A DNA stretch of 64,000 nucleotides from positions 682,001 to 746,000 of the forward strand of contig JAWWNJ010000067.1 in the NCBI GenBank assembly GCA_037176885.1, written 5' to 3'. The translations under genes were made by a program, and so were the position numbers. Positions 42,500-52,662 of this stretch are shown here, one piece after another. The DNA is from Favolaschia claudopus (Eukaryota > Basidiomycota > Agaricomycetes > Agaricales > Mycenaceae). The notes under the pieces were generated by a model, which searched no databases, was not told where the DNA came from, and saw only the letters and a program-made list of their open reading frames with translations. Numbering within the stretch: the stretch's first letter is position 1; each line of letters starts with the position of its first letter.

Positions 42500-42764
42500 T
42501 TATCCTATCACAATGCATTTGTCGGATCCCTTTACTACATCTATCCTAGCTCGACTGTTCAGTTTCATAGACAAATAATGTGCAATTGATGACCGGAATT
42601 CACAAAGAGTCCGCGCGGTAGAATAAGACTCTCGGGTGATCTAATAATCCGGCTCTTCCCATACCACCACCATCTCTGATGTCTCACTTTACAACGGTCA
42701 AGCCTCGCTCGCGGCACACGCTATACTGGCAACTGTGTAAATGACTTGGTGAGCTGCCACAATA
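42500..42764. other. Intergenic
   Basis: Downstream of the SUN gene and of the convergent carboxylesterase gene. No feature seen. Confidence 0.4.
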
Positions 42765-43463
42765 TCAACGAGGTGAAGGAGGGAAAATAGTCACAAGAAC
42801 CAAAATATCCCTGGCCCGCCCTTTGGTCTTCCCGCCACTTTCCAAGGCCTCGGTCTCCTTTGCGATCCGTGCATGCCATATGCGAGCTACCTCAATTTGA
42901 TCTTCGTTCAAGTTAGGTACACGGAAAACCCAGAGCGCTCTGTCCGTCCCGTGAGTGACATATCCTGAATGAATCAGCTAAGAATTCGGTCACAAATATA
43001 TTCGTGCAGCCCACCTCCAGTACGGAGCTGCTCGGGCACCCAACGAATCTCGTATCGAAGCACAGGGAATCCAGCGTCATGAAGGTCACAAGCGAATATA
43101 CGGATAGGAAGATGAACTTGAAAGTCGCTAAAAATGTCGCCAAACAACTTGATTGACTCCTCCCTCGTTGCGGTATCAGGTAGACTCGCATAATGAGAAG
43201 TCGTTGCTGTAACCATATCTTGTGGGTAATACCGCTCAAGATTGAGTGCAATGTCCTTGGGGGAATCAATCGGATGGGTGATCGAATAGAGGTACCATTT
43301 TTCTTTCAGATCGCCAGTAATAATACTCTTTACACCTTTTTCGCGTAGGGCACTGGCAAAACCACCAGAGCGTTGCCATTCCATAGGACCCGGAGATGCT
43401 GGGAGCCATTTCCCATCCAAGCAGCCCCGGAAAAATGCTGGATGCTTCGTAGCATTCGTGGTC
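42765..43463 (-). CDS. Type-B carboxylesterase-like protein, C-terminal exons
   Basis: Exon of about 43463-43019 with GCLDGKWLPASPGPMEWQRS, GVKSIITGDLKEKWYLYSI, HPIDSPKDI and DFQVHLPIRIF...AGFPVLRYEIRWVPEQ. A short intron (GTGGGC...GATTCATTCAG, about 50 nt) is followed by GYVTHGTDRALWVFRVPNL, which carries the expected catalytic His of the alpha/beta-hydrolase carboxylesterase family. The upstream half with the GESAG-like nucleophile elbow is not found in 43464-44200, so the gene is either 5'-truncated or has exons I could not join. The last exon may end at 42765 or be spliced further toward 42725. Confidence 0.6.
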
Positions 43464-43915
43464 CTTGATCAGTATGCTGTGGAGCGCGATGGGATCGGAT
43501 ATGTAGAGCTGCGAGTTCTAGGTCGAAAGCATTGACTGCTTGTTCAAATTTCGAGCCAGCAGCCACTCACGCCGAGCAAGAATATCCAGCGTCTCGAGCA
43601 AATCCGCAATCACTTGAGAAAAATGTGCTTCCGATTTCATCTCGGAATTTGGGTACCGAATGGCGACTGTTGCGACGATTATCTGCACATTGTAAGATTC
43701 AGATGAGTACCCTCGATAACGAACCTGGATTAAAATCGCACCGAAGCTACAATTGCTGAAGTGATCGTTCAGAACGAATGTTATACAATGAGATCTGAAA
43801 TGAAATTCACAGTTTCTCCAGGTTCCACACCTACAATATCTCGGTCAGAGTTGCTTCAAAGATCGGATGTGCGTACCATTTTGGAAGCAGCTCTGGATAC
43901 CTCTTGCAATCGTGA

Positions 43916-44098
43916 TTAGTCGCTTTCACTATCTCCGCCGCACTTCGGTATGCCGCAAGAAACGAGCTTGGATAGGGACTCTGGAGAGGGTTGGTGGGTG
44001 AAGTTCAATCGCATCGCTTCGACAAAGGAGTCGCGGTGGATGAAGATCAAGGCTACATCCAAAATGAAGATCAGAATCAACTGGAACATTGAAAACAT
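43916..44098 (-). CDS. Small ORF with hydrophobic N-terminus (hypothetical)
   Basis: The ATG at 44098 encodes MFSMFQLILIFILDVALIF, a signal peptide or anchor, then a short polar tail with SCGIPKCGG. It lies upstream of the carboxylesterase exons on the same strand and could be its signal exon, but no in-frame join was found. Confidence 0.25.
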   Translation of the reverse strand: MFSMFQLILIFILDVALIFIHRDSFVEAMRLNFTHQPSPESLSKLVSCGIPKCGGDSESD

Positions 44099-44199
44099 TT
44101 CCCCGACATGCCTTGATCGCCAAAACTCTCAATGATTCACGATGAAGAAACTTTATCGGCGGGTCAGTTTCAGGGAAATCGATGGCTTCCAAGGGAGGT

Positions 44200-45244
44200 A
44201 ACGATGCTTGTATAAATCGGGGCGGGGTGCGGGAAGGAACGAAGATGACGAGGCGGTCGAGCGACAGGGTAGGTCCCAGGATAGAGGTTGTTCTGCAGAC
44301 GACGAAAACGGGGAAGGATGTTGTTAAAGCGGTGAAAAGCTGGCCATCGCGGCCAGGTGGGATGATTTTGGAGCCGGATTGAAACTGCAGGAAGCGGCTA
44401 AGTTATCTTGCTGTGTCGCTACTGCTGCTTTCCGTACTTACACTACGATGCATTACATATGTGTGCCGGTTGCCATTTACGCCTCATCACGCATCCCAGA
44501 GGGGAACGAAGCTCGGTACCCCAATCGAACAGGAAACTGATTGGTGACGGAATGTATGCGAATGCGCGGCCAACCGAGCTACAGTATTCAAGACGAGATG
44601 AGACTGCATTACCGTACATTTGTGAATGTTCCACTCACGCAAAAGACTCGAGAGACAACTCCAGGCCGGCTTGGTTTCGGATTCGAATGGCTATTCCACC
44701 AGCCAATATGCGACACCGATCTTGACGAAATGAATGCGAATGCGCGGGCTACCGCGACCGAGCTTATTGCGAAATTGAGGGAAACGAAATAAGAAACGGG
44801 CGTACTCGCCGCAGCCAAAGATACGGAAATGTGAAGAGTTCAACCTGCATTAAGAAATGATTTTTTAAATTCTTTCCGCACCGTGCTCTGAAATAGCTGA
44901 CTGCCACAGTCATTGCGACGCGGGCAAATCTCGCCGTGAGCGCATGAGCACGCCGATCAGTCACAAAGCATAATATGCATCGGTGCGAGCACGAGACGAG
45001 GGCACCCGGAGAGCCGACAGCTAACCCACAAGAAAAAGGCAGCTCAGTATTGTAAGTCAATATATAGTTTGGAATGAATCTTGAAGTGGAAGAAAATGGG
45101 CAGGGATCGAGATGAGAGGCTCGCTAGTAGACACGTTGAATTGCGCAAAATAAATACAGTACCACTGATGTAAATATTAATAGAAGGAAGCAAAGGCCAA
45201 TATGACTGACTTACCGTTTCGTCGATTTCGAGACATGTTCAAAA
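44200..45244. other. No gene recognised
   Basis: ORFs of 60-105 codons without motifs. The words AATGCGAATGCGCGG and GGAATGTATGCGAATGCGCGG occur twice (44550 and 44730), a short diverged duplication. Confidence 0.3.
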
Positions 45245-46020
45245 CTAAGCAAGGCCATTCATCTTCCTGCCTGCCCTGGCCAACATTTTCTTTGCCTGAC
45301 GTTCGTACTCTTTCGCCCTCTTAACATCATCTTTCTTACGTTGGTCTGCCCGCTTCTGCACCCGCCTCTGCTTCTGCCTCTCCAGCATAGGTTTGTCGGG
45401 CAGAACCCATTTGATATGCAGGGGTTTTACCACCGCACGGCAAAATGGACCTGACATAATCTAAATTAGCATCCGATGTCACAATACTGCAAAACCAACA
45501 ATCGAGCTGGCCATCCTTGTTCGAGTCCTTTTTGCATTGGTTGTTCCATCCAATAAGACAGTCCTGGGATTGTTAGTATGTGCAAAGCTGCGGCTAACTG
45601 ATTGTAACGCACAATGTGGTACAGATTGTGTTTGCACGCACATGGCAGCACCAAGGAGGCGTCATCGGGTTCACGACAGATCTAAAGAATAAATATGCAA
45701 GAAGGCGTAAAAACAAGCAAACGTACTCACGGGGCAGAGGGCGTTTGAGACAGACTCAGGGTTTCGGCCCCATTCGATATTAACTCGCCGAAACAAATCC
45801 TCTCTTTTCTTCTCAGCAGGAAGCAAAGCGGGGGCAAAGGATTCAAAGTATTCAAGTACTCTCTGTTAATTCTCCCTCTAGTACTTTCCAGATCCAGTGC
45901 CGGGCGACGCACCTTTGAGCGGATTTGGTGCGAAACATTCTTTAGAGCCGGTGGGACAGTGAGGGAGAACTGCTGTATGAATTTCTGTTGGCGACGTTTT
46001 TGCCGATCGGTTGCTGACAT
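45245..46020 (-). CDS. RING-finger protein, 196 residues, five exons
   Basis: Exons 46020-45913, 45862-45731, 45681-45613, 45563-45488 and 45450-45245. The four introns are 50, 49, 49 and 37 nt, all GT-AG; the last contains TGCTAAT. Exon lengths sum to 591 nt in a single frame from ATG to TAG. An N-terminal basic segment is followed by a RING-like zinc module: C79-P-I-C82, then VLPC94ACKH98NLYH102IDC105LIGW and C125WFC128SPFC132. This L-P-C..H...C-x3-W...C-x2-C order is typical of RING-H2 ubiquitin ligases, with an insert before the last pair. The C-terminus is a Lys/Arg/Gln-rich helix (ERQKQRRVQKRADQRKKDD), suggesting a nuclear or nucleic-acid-associated role. Substrates are unknown. Confidence 0.72.
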
Positions 46021-46417
46021 GAGGAAAGTGTGTCGCCTGGTGCACCGTGCAAAACGAAAAGATAAGTAAAAGATTGGTAATTATAAAAGAGAGTCCGAGG
46101 AAGGGCTGTGGCGGTGTAAGAAGGTGTTGGCAAACAACGACAAGCAATCATGTCTCGGACTCGGACACCATCGTCGTTTTTCCATTTTACCTTCTCTACC
46201 CGGGTGGCCTGCAGCGCCTGGTCCCAGGCCTCTCCCAAGGCCAGGGATTTTTACTAATCCGCGCCCCCCCCAGGGCGCGGAACCGAGCCTCTCCCAGGGC
46301 TTGGGTTTAGACCGGGCCTCGCAGCCTCGCGTCGACTTTCTCTGTCTTTTTTTCTTCTCGTTTGATACGGAAATTCGACAAAAAAGGAATGCCTCATCTA
46401 GCTAATAACATCTCTAG

Positions 46418-47043
46418 TCCTCGTCACCGGTACATCGCTCAATGGGATCGGCTTTGAGACCGCGCGGGCAATTGCGAAGCACGCCAATTTTGTCGAATTT
46501 CCCATCATGCAACTTATGCAAGCTCCAAGAGACGACCTCGCGCCGCCGAAAGATGATCCCTTTACATTGACACACAATTGAGAGAATTCGACGGCTCGGA
46601 CCCTTCGAAGCCTATATACGTCTCTATCAAAGGCCCGCCCTCCCTTTCCCTCCTTCTTGAGTCGAATTGAAGCGAATTGTAGGCACCGTCTTCGATGTCA
46701 GCGCAAAGGCAGACGTATATACGGCTCCGGCAAATCGTACAACATTTTCGCGGGCAAGGATGGGTCCAAGGGGCTCGGGATGTCGAGTTTGAAGGTGGAG
46801 CACGCGGTGCCGGACTATAGCGGGCTGAGCGATGAGGAGCGGAAGGTGCTGGACGATTGGCATGGGTTTTTCTCGTATGTGGCGCTGAAATTCTCACTGA
46901 GCGCTGTATATTGATGATCTGGTGCCAGGAAACGATATAACGTTGTGGGGAGGGTGGTAGACCTGCCTGCTCCGGTGAAGCAAGAGCGGGAGGCATCCTC
47001 TGAGAATCCGAGTCCCGTCGCGACTCCGGCTTCCAGCCTCTAG
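46418..47043 (+). pseudogene. Chimera of short-chain dehydrogenase N-terminus and cytochrome-b5-like (MAPR/Dap1) domain, frameshifted
   Basis: After an acceptor-like CTAATAACATCTCTAG (46417) one frame reads LVTGTSLNGIGFETARAIAK, a Rossmann TGxxxGIG start of a short-chain dehydrogenase. The same frame passes into APPKDDPFTL and then the heme-binding MAPR/Dap1 sequence: QLREFDGSDPSKP, TVFDVSAKADVY, GSGKSYNIFAGKDGSKGLG, VPDYSGLSDEERKVLDDWH and, after an intron (GTATGTGG...GTGCCAG), KRYNVVGRVVDL. Two 2-nt surpluses break the frame (ACAC near 46569 and TATA near 46717), and the intron before TVFD has a GC rather than GT donor. The MAPR part therefore looks inactivated. Confidence 0.6.
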
Positions 47044-47576
47044 AATTGTTGTGTGTTCCACATTTCGTCTTCTTCGTACCTTCCCGCCTGACTCCTTCAC
47101 CCCGCTGCTGTCCAGCTACACCTCTGATTGCAACCCACTCGAAATCACGCCAGCAACTCCTCCACCTATCTGACCCGCCGCTGCCTATCATCAAATCTTA
47201 GCCACCTACGACTCGACTTAACCCTGGCATCCCCAATGCCCAAGGACTCCCACACCACTACCTGCAGAGCCCGCCTTTCCAAGCAAGGCGCAGGGCACCG
47301 GCAATGTGTGGAGCTACTTTCCGAAGGCTTCTCCTTCTCCTTCGGATGAATGCGATTGTTGGGGGGTTCGAGCTGCGTGAATGAGGATTGGTTTTCGGTG
47401 CGTGTGACCGTCCTTTTTATCTTCGGACACGTGTACTTATCTATCCAAAGCACTGTTTCTGTTGGTGTCGCCGTGTCGTGGATATTTCACCCTTTACATA
47501 CGTACATCTGCGTTACTGCGCCTCCTCGCTCCTCCTTTGTTCCATCGACAGATACATATTCCCTCCTTCCTTGTAT

Positions 47577-47788
47577 ACAATCTTCATATCGCTCACCTCT
47601 ATGCTTGGCCTCTCCTACCTATTACCCAAGTCTACTTTTCCTCCACCTCCCACCCCTGTACGTTTATTTATCTCTCCCTCAGACAATCTTCATATCGCTC
47701 ACCTCTACGCTTGGCCTCTCCTACCTATTACCCCAGTCTACTTTTCCTCCACATCCCACCCCTGTACGTTTATTTATCTCTCCCTCAG
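47577..47788. repeat. 106-bp tandem duplication
   Basis: ACAATCTTCATATCGCTCAC...CTCTCCCTCAG occurs twice (47577-47682 and 47683-47788) with about three substitutions. Pyrimidine-rich strand; no gene. Confidence 0.85.
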
Positions 47789-48065
47789 ATACACGCCGTG
47801 CACGTTGCGCGTCGTTGCCACTACCTACGCTACGCCATGCCGAGTCCCCCGCGCTGCACTCTTCCTCTCTCTATCCCTCCTTCGCAGTCCGCCTTCTTCA
47901 TTACGCACGCCTCCCGACTTTCGCCATCTCACCCCACAGACCTTCGCCTCCTATGAAACGACGTGCACATCCTCCCCGTAGACGCGCCGCACACCCGCGA
48001 ACCCAGTACCGCCTCCACCGTCTCCATTGGCCGCTTCTGTGACGCGGCCTTGCTCATTTGCTATT

Positions 48066-48075
48066 GTCACGTGAC
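48066..48075. promoter_or_regulatory. GTCACGTGAC palindrome (E-box/CACGTG), copy 1
   Basis: The CACGTG core with matching flanks is a typical fungal bHLH (Cbf1-like) binding site. It is conserved, with the following CCT...TGCA.ATGT, in the diverged duplicate at 48706-48715. Confidence 0.4.
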
Positions 48076-48705
48076 CTGATGCAAATGTCCAGAGCTCGCA
48101 TCGCGGCTCGCCATCCCTCAGCGCTCAAGCAATCGTCGAGGGATCATTGAACGGAGATTGAGGTTCTTTCGTGCTCATTCGCCTCCATCTTCGACGTGTC
48201 CAGGACAATCGACGCCGGACGTATGGGATACGTCTCGACTTGAGAACGATACGAAGGGGCAGTGGCGGGTCGGTGAGACTGGGACGAGGGAAATTTGAAA
48301 GCGGGAACATTCGAGTTGTAAGTACGTTGTTGCGAGCGGGAGGCGGTGTCTGAGGGCGTTCTGAGGTTTATTTTGTGCGGTGCGTCTGCTTCATCTTCTT
48401 ATTCATTCGACTCACGCCATCTCTTGCAAAGCATAGAACTGTGTGAGCGTACACTGAAACTCTAACTGAGCGCTGTATTGATGCTCTGGTGCCAGGAAAC
48501 GTAGAATCCCAAAGACGACCACACTTATCCGTCGACCGTCTTCTTCACCACGCACCCCACTCTTGACCTTCGCTATCCCACCCCACGGACCTTCGCCTCG
48601 TATGACACGACCTCCACACCCTCCCCGCCGACGCGCCGCAGGAACCCAGCGCGTCGACCCTCACCATTGCCAAATTCTGCCCAGTACCCTCGCCCATTAG
48701 CTCTC

Positions 48706-48715
48706 GTCACGTGAC
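48706..48715. promoter_or_regulatory. GTCACGTGAC palindrome (E-box/CACGTG), copy 2
   Basis: Same 10-bp palindrome as at 48066, retained although the surrounding duplicate has diverged. Confidence 0.4.
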
Positions 48716-49194
48716 CTTAATGCATATGTGTGCACTGTGTGTCTCTCTTCACCGCTTCCGATCCCTCGGCGCTCAAGCTATCGTCGAGTGATCAATGAGT
48801 GGAGGTTGGCGGTCGATCAGGAGTCGACGATCAAGAGAGCTGCCGCCGGCGCAAAGGGAGGAATATTTTTTTTCATGCCCATTCTCCCTCCTCGACGAGT
48901 CCAGGGCAGCCAGGGCAGCCAGGGCAGCCGTCGCCGGACGTATGAGATTCGTCTCGATTGTGGAACGGTACAAAGCGGAAGTGGCGAGTTGGTGAGACTG
49001 GGCGGAGTGAAATTTCATAGCGGGAAGACTGGAGAATGTACGTAAATTTCACCAATCAACGAGCGATATGCTTCTAGATACGTACAGTATTTGCAATTGG
49101 ATTCCTAAATTGTCTGTATCGATTTCTCGTTAAACTTTTGCTACAGCCAATCCTCAGTCTTTATCCGCCAGTCGGGCTCCGATCGGAAGTTCCG

Positions 49195-49554
49195 TTAGTA
49201 ATGGGGCGCCTCTGCATGCTTGAGCTCCAGGTGGCTTCGAAGGTCAACGAGGCGAGGGAAATTTTCGTCACAGGCGCATAGAAAATGTCCATCCAAAAGT
49301 CGACGAAAGACTGTTCCCATCGCCTGCACGCTGACATTGTCATTGTTTGAGGGTGGATCCAGCCTGAGGCAACTCGTCCCATCTGCCACATGCATATAAA
49401 CTTCGAGGCGACGTTTGTGGGTGGAGGCCCGGGAGCAGATGTGACGGTATATCTGAGCAGGATCTCGGTCTGTGACTTCCGAGCACTCTGGGCATTTGGT
49501 TATCAATGTGCGGTCACCGTGATTGGCTTTGGATGAGTCTGAGGTCTCCGCCAT
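49195..49554 (-). CDS. Small C2H2-like zinc-finger protein, 119 residues
   Basis: The ATG at 49554 and a single open exon to TAA. Two Cys/His modules: CPECSEVTDRDPAQIYRHIC near residue 21 and, at the C-terminus, FLCACDENFPRLVDLRSHLELKH, where C-x-C...H-x4-H resembles a degenerate C2H2 finger. The middle contains YMHVADGTSCLRLD. A nucleic-acid-binding role is inferred from the fingers only; no named family is recognised. Confidence 0.55.
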   Translation of the reverse strand: MAETSDSSKANHGDRTLITKCPECSEVTDRDPAQIYRHICSRASTHKRRLEVYMHVADGTSCLRLDPPSNNDNVSVQAMGTVFRRLLDGHFLCACDENFPRLVDLRSHLELKHAEAPHY

Positions 49555-49587
49555 TCTAATACGTTTGAATGCAGTATTTCCAGCTGC

Positions 49588-50153
49588 TTAATCACCAGTA
49601 ATGCCTCCCGGACGAACTCGCGCGATCGAGCCTACATTGTGTGCTTTGTTCTTGTCTTTGAACAGGCTTTGACGGGGAATACTCAAACCCCCGTTTCGGC
49701 CGACTATCTGAAACTGGTGTGACGGGCCTCTGCAACGAAATTGTGTGCCCTGTGTATCGATCATGTGGATCGCTTCACAGGTCAAAGAAAGACTCCCATA
49801 CCGGACTGTGACGAAGATTGCGACAATGTGCCGGCTAAATTTCGTTCAGATTTTACCCTTCAAGACATGATTTAACAGCCTACCTTGTGTTGGCGGCTGG
49901 CCATCGCAGCGGACTTGTCATTTGGGCGTTGCAAGCTTGCTTGTCTCGAATTTGAGGCACTTGCGCTGTTTGGCCTGGAAGGAGCTGGAAAGGCTGATAC
50001 GAAAATTGAATCCGGGGGTTGAGTTGCATCTGATACTAAGAAGACATACAACGGTTTTGGGATGATTCTGGTGTTCGAGACGCTGCCGGAATCTTACGCT
50101 TGTATACAAACTAAAAAGCTGTGTCCTACCGTGACTGGATCTGGGCTGATTTG
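49588..50153. other. Possible minus-strand exons, not resolved
   Basis: Minus-strand ORFs 49785-49588 and 50280-49918 lie downstream of the next gene and may be its 3' exons. A donor-like GTATGTC...acceptor TTCAG pair near 50283-50221 would join 50564-50284 to this region. No motif is recognised. Confidence 0.25.
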
Positions 50154-50564
50154 CTATAAACGGTCCTGAACTCTGAGAACGCGCCAGTATTGGCCCGGAA
50201 TGACCCGAAGTGCCGTGAACTGAACGGTTAAGAGCTGGTAGAGAAGTGAGTTTTGCGCATACAGGGAACTGAAAAGACATACAAGGTCATTCGGACCCGC
50301 TCGTAACGCTGGAGATACGGCATTGCTGCCAACACCCTTGAAGAATAAACAAATTGCGGCGCACCAGCTCGTGGGTGGGCCGAAGTAGTACTTGCGATGA
50401 TATTTTGAGGGAGCTGTCGTACCGATTATTGCCCTGATTGAGCCGCCGCAAAAATTAGCGGCGTCGTCGCAACAAGAGAAGCCAGACACACCAATGTTTC
50501 CACGACGCTCGAGTTCTCGAGGATCGGTGATACTACCCGGATCCATAGGAGCTACTGAGGACAT
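50154..50564 (-). CDS. Hypothetical protein (5' exon)
   Basis: The ATG at 50564 opens MSSVAPMDPGSITDPRELER, then a Gly/Cys-rich part (GFSCCDDAANFCGGSIRAIIG) and a hydrophobic one (SWCAAICLFFKG). A GTATGT donor follows PNDL at about 50283, so the rest of the ORF is probably intron plus exon 2. No family is recognised. Confidence 0.35.
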   Translation of the reverse strand: MSSVAPMDPGSITDPRELERRGNIGVSGFSCCDDAANFCGGSIRAIIGTTAPSKYHRKYYFGPPTSWCAAICLFFKGVGSNAVSPALRAGPNDLVCLFSSLYAQNSLLYQLLTVQFTALRVIPGQYWRVLRVQDRL

Positions 50565-50582
50565 TAGAGCTGTTTCAATTCA

Positions 50583-51086
50583 GAATGCAGAAAGATACGT
50601 GCGATCGTCGTTCCGGCGAACTGGCGTTTGTAATGGACCAGTCAACTGATCAAATTTTGCGGCCAACGCAGAAAGCTGATGATCTTCGAGGCGTCGAACG
50701 TATGATGTCGAGTCCAGATTCTCCGACATAATAAAGTTCATCTTCTCTGTGAGCAGGTTGAGCTTTTCGTCCGGATTGTTTCGCATTTTGAACTCTTTGA
50801 CGGACTGCGCGGTCACTGTGACTGGCCCATCCACAGAATCTAAACCCGTAAAGGCATGGTATACGTCGGCGAATGCGGATGCCTCCATGACATTGGCGCT
50901 CGTTACCATATTTGGGAGATCCCTGCGATTGGCATAGAGGCGTTGCTGTGAAGAAGAAACTCCGTGATGCGCTTCGGAGCCCCTGGCGTGCTGTGGATCA
51001 CAGCAAACAACCGCTTCTTGAATGCGCCAGCGCTGTGGCAGAAGATCCCAAAGAGCGTCATTGTTCCAGTCGTGTACCGAATTTGG
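50583..51086 (-). CDS. Hypothetical protein, possibly frameshifted
   Basis: The ATG at about 51086 reads MTLFGIFCHSAGAFKKRLF...EFLLHSNASMPIAGISQIW and stops at TAA. A second frame, overlapping at that point, runs on through DVYHAFTGLDSVDGPVTV and LNLLTEKMNFIMSENL to a stop at about 50583. Either an intron near GTAACG or a one-base shift joins them. The second part is helix-like; no domain is recognised. Confidence 0.35.
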
Positions 51087-51186
51087 TTCCGAGTGCGTCT
51101 GTTTCGATAACTCTGATGCAGAGCAAAACGAAAGCGAAACTGATGTTACATGCATGTAGGGTCGATATAGAACTTGAGGACTACAA

Positions 51187-52662
51187 TTAAGCTGAATTGG
51201 CCGCACGAATCTTACTTAGCGGAGTCTTGGCCATGACACTGAGAACCTCGAAAAGAACATCGGCGGCTGCCATAGTGGTTAATTCAGCGTTGGCTACCAA
51301 TACATTAATGTCGAACGACTCAGGTTTAAAAAGATACGCACCGTCGTAAGCGGGGGCGACCTCGACGATGTCGGCAGAGACGATATGCATGCCCTCGAGG
51401 CCTCTGAGAATTGTGCGAAGTTCGCGAGTTGACCACCCTGCGGCGAAGTAAGCTGATGGGCCCTGTGAGCTTCAGACAATGACATTACCTCCAGTTTCTG
51501 GTGTGCCTATAGGGAGAAAACATTAGGAGCCACGAGACAAGCTATCTAGTATAATGCACTTTACCTGTGGCCGGGGCGAACCTACACAGATTATAAGAAT
51601 AATACCTACTCGATTTGGGTTGTGACGGAACTTACGCAGGGTCTATACTGTCGATCTAAGTAAAAGATATGAGTTGAAGCTTCGTGCGACCAATTGCAAG
51701 TTCAAGTTCTTACATCGATGGAGAGATAGACGGGGTTGTCCCCCACAGTATCACAAATCTTCTTTATAATACCGTCGGTTCCTGCAAACGGACTGATGAA
51801 ATCAGTGTCAAGGTGAAGGAGAGCATTGATACCAATGGTGTCTATCTCCCGAGCCTCAATGCGTTGGAATCCAGATTCATCGTCATTATCGTAGTCTTCG
51901 GGCCCGCTGAGTGTGGTGCGGATGGCCCCGTGCTATCAGAAAGAATATACTAGGATCAAAGTTTCGAAAATAAAACGATGAAATGGAAGGGGGAAGCGAA
52001 ATCATGGAACAAAAAAGACACTTTCAAAACATCTTTCGTTCCTTCGGTATCAAGTTGGCTATTTCGATGCACCTGAAGATCCGTTCTTAATCAGTCCTTC
52101 CTGGCTCGCCCAGGAGAAATAGGTGCCGTGATTGATGGCAGCTTGGTCACTCGGCGCGCCTCCGAAAACTGAGGGCTTCCAAGTGTCTAATTAACACTCA
52201 ACATATGATCTCAGGAGGAGCAACTATGAAATACGGACCGAGGTGGGAATCAAAATGAATGACGAATATCTTTCCGTACACAGAATTAATGGAACGGAGT
52301 AATGGGAGCACGATGGTGTGGTCGCCACCGAGAATAATGATTCTTAGATGGTTCTTACCATCGAGCGAGAGCGGGACCAGGGTTTCTCCAGTGACAGAAT
52401 CATTCCCCAGAGGCGAAAAGGCTTCCCGCTGGAGGAGTGCCTTGTGTCCACTGAAGAAATGTGGCAAGTTAGAAAACATTTCAAGAATTCGTGGATTCTA
52501 CCAACCTTTCGATCTGGTTGATGGCGTATTTATTATCGTAGGGTCTACAAAATGGTCACAGACCTCTACGCCGAAATTCGATTGGTTTCGCGTTACAGGA
52601 ATGTCGCCGCATTCGACGATTCGCAAACCGGCGGTGAGTCGCTTGAATTGCCTGAATTTCAG
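51187..52662 (-). CDS. Agmatinase/ureohydrolase family protein, multi-exon
   Basis: Agmatinases split agmatine to putrescine and urea with a binuclear Mn centre. Visible in order: FKRLTAGLRIVECGDIPVT; LRIIILGGDHTIVLPLLRSI (metal His); VIHFDSHL joined by an intron (52238-52187) to DTWKPSVFGG (D-x-H-x-D); NHGTYFSWASQEGL; IRTTLSGPEDYDNDDESGFQRI; NPVYLSID, then three tiny exons (51655-51636, 51581-51565 and 51506-51489) giving IDSIDPAFAPATGTPETGGW (D-x-D-x-x-D); TRELRTILRGLEG; IVSADIVEVAPAYD; and AELTTMAAADVLFEVL, stop TAA 51189-51187. All metal-binding motifs are present. The 5' exons (before 52662) with the FGxPxD-type start were not found; upstream ORFs at 52685-53189 did not match. Confidence 0.82.

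Larger units (their letters stand above)
47880..49045. repeat. Two diverged tandem copies of an approximately 450-500 bp sequence
   Basis: 47930-48320 and 48580-49045 align over blocks: TATGA.ACGAC.T.CACA.CCTCCCCG, GTCACGTGACCT, TCCCTC.GCGCTCAAGC.ATCGTCGAG, CGCCGGACGTATG.GAT.CGTCTCGA and GTGAGACTGGG. The second copy has an added triplicated CAGGGCAGC at about 48903-48930. A 45-bp fragment at about 48462-48502 (GAGCGCTGTATTGATG...GGTGCCAGGAAACG) resembles the MAPR intron/exon at 46898-46938, so the unit may include part of that gene's 3' region. Confidence 0.6.

Noticed and set aside
47350..48042. 230-codon plus ORF
   Set aside because: Pyrimidine-rich low complexity crossing a 106-bp tandem duplication that is not a multiple of three; three frames are open at once.
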